Positions 6,041 to 6,933 of a stretch of 6,933 nt of DNA are shown here, one piece after another (the first letter of the stretch is position 1; each line of letters opens with the position of its first letter). The stretch is taken from the NCBI GenBank assembly GCA_964459515.1, contig CAYWML010000066.1, positions 1-6,933 of the forward strand. The letters run 5' to 3'. This DNA comes from Scatosoma sp964459515. Its GTDB lineage: Bacteria; Bacillota; Clostridia; Christensenellales; Borkfalkiaceae. A program made the position numbers and the translations under genes. Under the pieces are notes generated by a model. The model saw nothing but the letters and a program-made list of their open reading frames with translations, searched no databases and was not told the DNA's origin.

Positions 6041-6499
6041 TCAGCGGTTCTTTTTCATCATCTGTTTCAATTCCGCCATAAAAGAGGACATATCCTTGAA
6101 CGAACGATACACGGAAGCATATCGCACGTACGCCACTTCGTCCAGCGTTTTCAAACGTTCCATCACCAATTCCCCGATCGCTTTCGTCGTAATCTCGCTT
6201 TCCATGCTGTTATACACCTGCCGAGAGACGTCTGCCGTCAACGCGTCGATTTCCGAAGCGGCTACGGGGCGTTTTTCGCACGCCTTGATCACGCCGCCGC
6301 GAATTTTCTCCGCGTTGAACGGTTCGCGCGCGCCGTTGTTTTTCACCACCAATACGGGCGTAAGTTCAATCGTTTCATAGGTCGTAAATCGTCTGCCGCA
6401 ACCCACGCACTCACGCCGACGGCGAATCGTTCTACCGTCGTCCGCCGCACGGGAATCCACCACCTTACTATCCGTACAATCACAATACAAGCACTTCAT
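6041..6499 (-). CDS. nrdR: Transcriptional repressor NrdR
   Basis: A 152-residue regulator of ribonucleotide reductase genes, of standard length. The N-terminal zinc ribbon has Cys3, Cys6, Cys31 and Cys34, with the arginine-rich DNA-binding run TIRRRRECVGCGRRF (residues 24-38). The ATP-cone domain (~46-136) senses ATP/dATP and shows VVKNNGAREPFNAEKI (51-66) and the closing VAYVRYASVYRSFKD (122-136). NrdR represses nrd operons by binding paired NrdR boxes when dATP is high. The ATG (6497-6499) is preceded by GAGAGGA with suitable spacing. It is the first gene of the visible nrdR-ispG-exonuclease group. No nrd gene or convincing NrdR box is visible, and no good promoter was found before it; the region upstream is filled with palindromic tandem repeats. 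Confidence 0.98.
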   Translation of the reverse strand: MKCLYCDCTDSKVVDSRAADDGRTIRRRRECVGCGRRFTTYETIELTPVLVVKNNGAREPFNAEKIRGGVIKACEKRPVAASEIDALTADVSRQVYNSMESEITTKAIGELVMERLKTLDEVAYVRYASVYRSFKDMSSFMAELKQMMKKNR

Positions 6500-6537
6500 T
6501 TTTTTCCTCTCTTATTTTGTCCGTCAACGCCCCTGCC

Positions 6538-6561
6538 CGTCATTAGAGTCGTCACGAAATG
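6538..6561. repeat. Left flanking copy of an imperfect 24-bp direct repeat
   Basis: This 24-bp stretch begins CGTCATTAGAGT and ends AAATG. It matches 6873-6896 at 20 of 24 positions, in the same orientation, with the first 12 bases identical. It borders the 101-bp tandem repeats on the nrdR side. Its first bases (CGTCATT) also match the start of each 101-bp unit. Confidence 0.65.
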
Positions 6562-6569
6562 TCTCCTTT

Positions 6570-6670
6570 CCGTCATTGCGAGGCGCGTTCGCGCCGCGGC
6601 ATTCTCGTGGCAATCCGCAAGGATTGCCACGGAACGCAAGCCCGTCACCACAAGGAGCACCGCTCCCCGT
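6570..6670. repeat. 101-bp palindrome-rich tandem repeat, copy 1
   Basis: A complete 101-bp unit beginning CCGTCATTGCGAGG and ending GCTCCCCGT. It holds three inverted repeats: GGCGC/GCGCC (6582-6586 with 6591-6595), a perfect 11-bp stem CGTGGCAATCC/GGATTGCCACG with GCAA loop (6606-6616 with 6621-6631), and GGAGC/GCTCC (6654-6658 with 6662-6666). The motifs GTCATTGCGAGG and GGCAATCC resemble widespread non-coding dispersed palindromic repeats in many bacteria. It carries no transposase and is probably non-coding. Confidence 0.9.
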
Positions 6671-6871
6671 CCGTCATTGCGAGGCGCGTTCGCGCCGCGG
6701 CATTCTCGTGGCAATCCGCAAGGANNNNNNNNNNNNNNNNNNNNNNNNNNNNNNNNNNNNNNNNNNNNNNNNNNNNNNNNNNNNNNNNNNNNNNNNNNNN
6801 NNNNNNNNNNNNNNNNNNNNNNNNTTGCCACGGAACGCAAGCCCGTCACCACAAGGAGCACCGCTCCCCGT
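6671..6871. repeat. 101-bp tandem repeat, copy 2 (or more), interrupted by the scaffold gap
   Basis: Bases 6671-6724 repeat the first 54 bases of copy 1, and 6825-6871 repeat its last 47 bases, all without mismatch. 54 + 47 = 101, so the two sides of the N-run join into exactly one unit. The real locus may have two copies, or more if further units were collapsed into the gap. The break falls inside the right arm of the 11-bp hairpin. Confidence 0.9.
6725..6824. other. Scaffold gap of 100 N
   Basis: A run of exactly 100 undetermined bases, a customary placeholder length, so it need not reflect true distance. It sits within the tandem repeat, the likely cause of the assembly break. Confidence 0.97.
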
Positions 6872-6872
6872 C

Positions 6873-6896
6873 CGTCATTAGAGTTGTGTCAAAATG
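6873..6896. repeat. Right flanking copy of the imperfect 24-bp direct repeat
   Basis: Same orientation as 6538-6561 with 20 of 24 identical positions; it starts CGTCATTAGAGT and ends AAAATG. It borders the tandem repeats on the side away from nrdR. Confidence 0.65.
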
Positions 6897-6933
6897 AGAG
6901 GGACATAGAATTTACTATGGCACAAACAAGATT
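6897..6933. other. Unassigned sequence at the right edge
   Basis: AT-richer than the rest of the window. It contains a 5-bp inverted repeat CATAG/CTATG (6904-6908 with 6915-6919) around AATTTA. An ATG at 6917 opens a plus-strand frame reading MAQTR before the window ends, which is far too short to call a gene. It could be the edge of a mobile element or the end of a neighbouring region; nothing can be supported. Confidence 0.3.

Noticed and set aside
6500..6569. Promoter or NrdR box directly upstream of nrdR
   Set aside because: TTGACG is present on the minus strand but has no -10 at suitable spacing, and no paired NrdR-box consensus was seen.
6570..6871. CRISPR array
   Set aside because: The units are tandem and contiguous with no variable spacers, the unit is far longer than a CRISPR repeat, and no cas gene is visible.
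6496..6897. Open frames on both strands running through the repeat and the N-run
   Set aside because: They depend on the undetermined bases and on translating palindromic repeats; no protein family is recognisable.

Overview
The window (6,933 bases including a 100-N gap) is a densely packed block of bacterial housekeeping genes, all on the minus strand. Read in the direction of transcription the order is nrdR, ispG, a PolC-like exonuclease gene, rimP, nusA, ylxR, ylxQ, infB (5' part only, cut by the left edge). The rimP-nusA-ylxR-ylxQ-infB order, with ispG and a PolC-related gene just upstream, is the arrangement I know from Bacillota, especially Clostridia. Strong AGGAGG-type ribosome sites, frequent short gene overlaps and a consensus sigma-A type promoter agree with this. 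Coding sequence is fairly GC-rich with many GCG, ACG and TCG codons, and the scaffold gap suggests a draft or metagenome assembly. I infer an uncultivated clostridial lineage, but the species cannot be named from this sequence.

Region 1-3222 holds the transcription/translation operon: infB N-terminal linker (1-886), ylxQ (891-1223, TTG start), ylxR/rnpM (1210-1512), nusA (1558-2670) and rimP (2752-3222). Region 3223-3387 is the control region of this operon: a near-consensus promoter (TTGCAA, 17 bp, TATAAT with an extended -10) and a perfect 12-bp hairpin in the untranslated leader just before the rimP ribosome site.

Region 3388-6499 holds a second tight group: nrdR (ribonucleotide reductase repressor), ispG (isoprenoid synthesis) and a 524-residue protein at the place where polC normally sits. 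That protein resembles the PolC N-terminal region, OB fold and DEDDh exonuclease, but has no PHP and no polymerase domains. It is the most unusual gene here.

Region 6500-6933 has no recognisable complete gene. It carries an exact tandem repeat of a 101-bp unit made of three palindromes, flanked by two related 24-bp sequences. The 100-N scaffold gap falls inside the second copy, exactly in register, so the copy number is unknown. The last ~50 bases may be the edge of another element.

Functionally, the rimP operon couples ribosome maturation (RimP), transcription elongation (NusA), RNA-binding regulators (YlxR, YlxQ) and initiation (IF-2). The upstream group links dNTP supply control, MEP-pathway isoprenoids and a proofreading-type exonuclease, probably through co-transcription rather than a shared pathway. 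I did not find a clearly new multi-gene system; the best leads are the PolC-derived exonuclease, the 101-bp repeat and the rimP leader hairpin.
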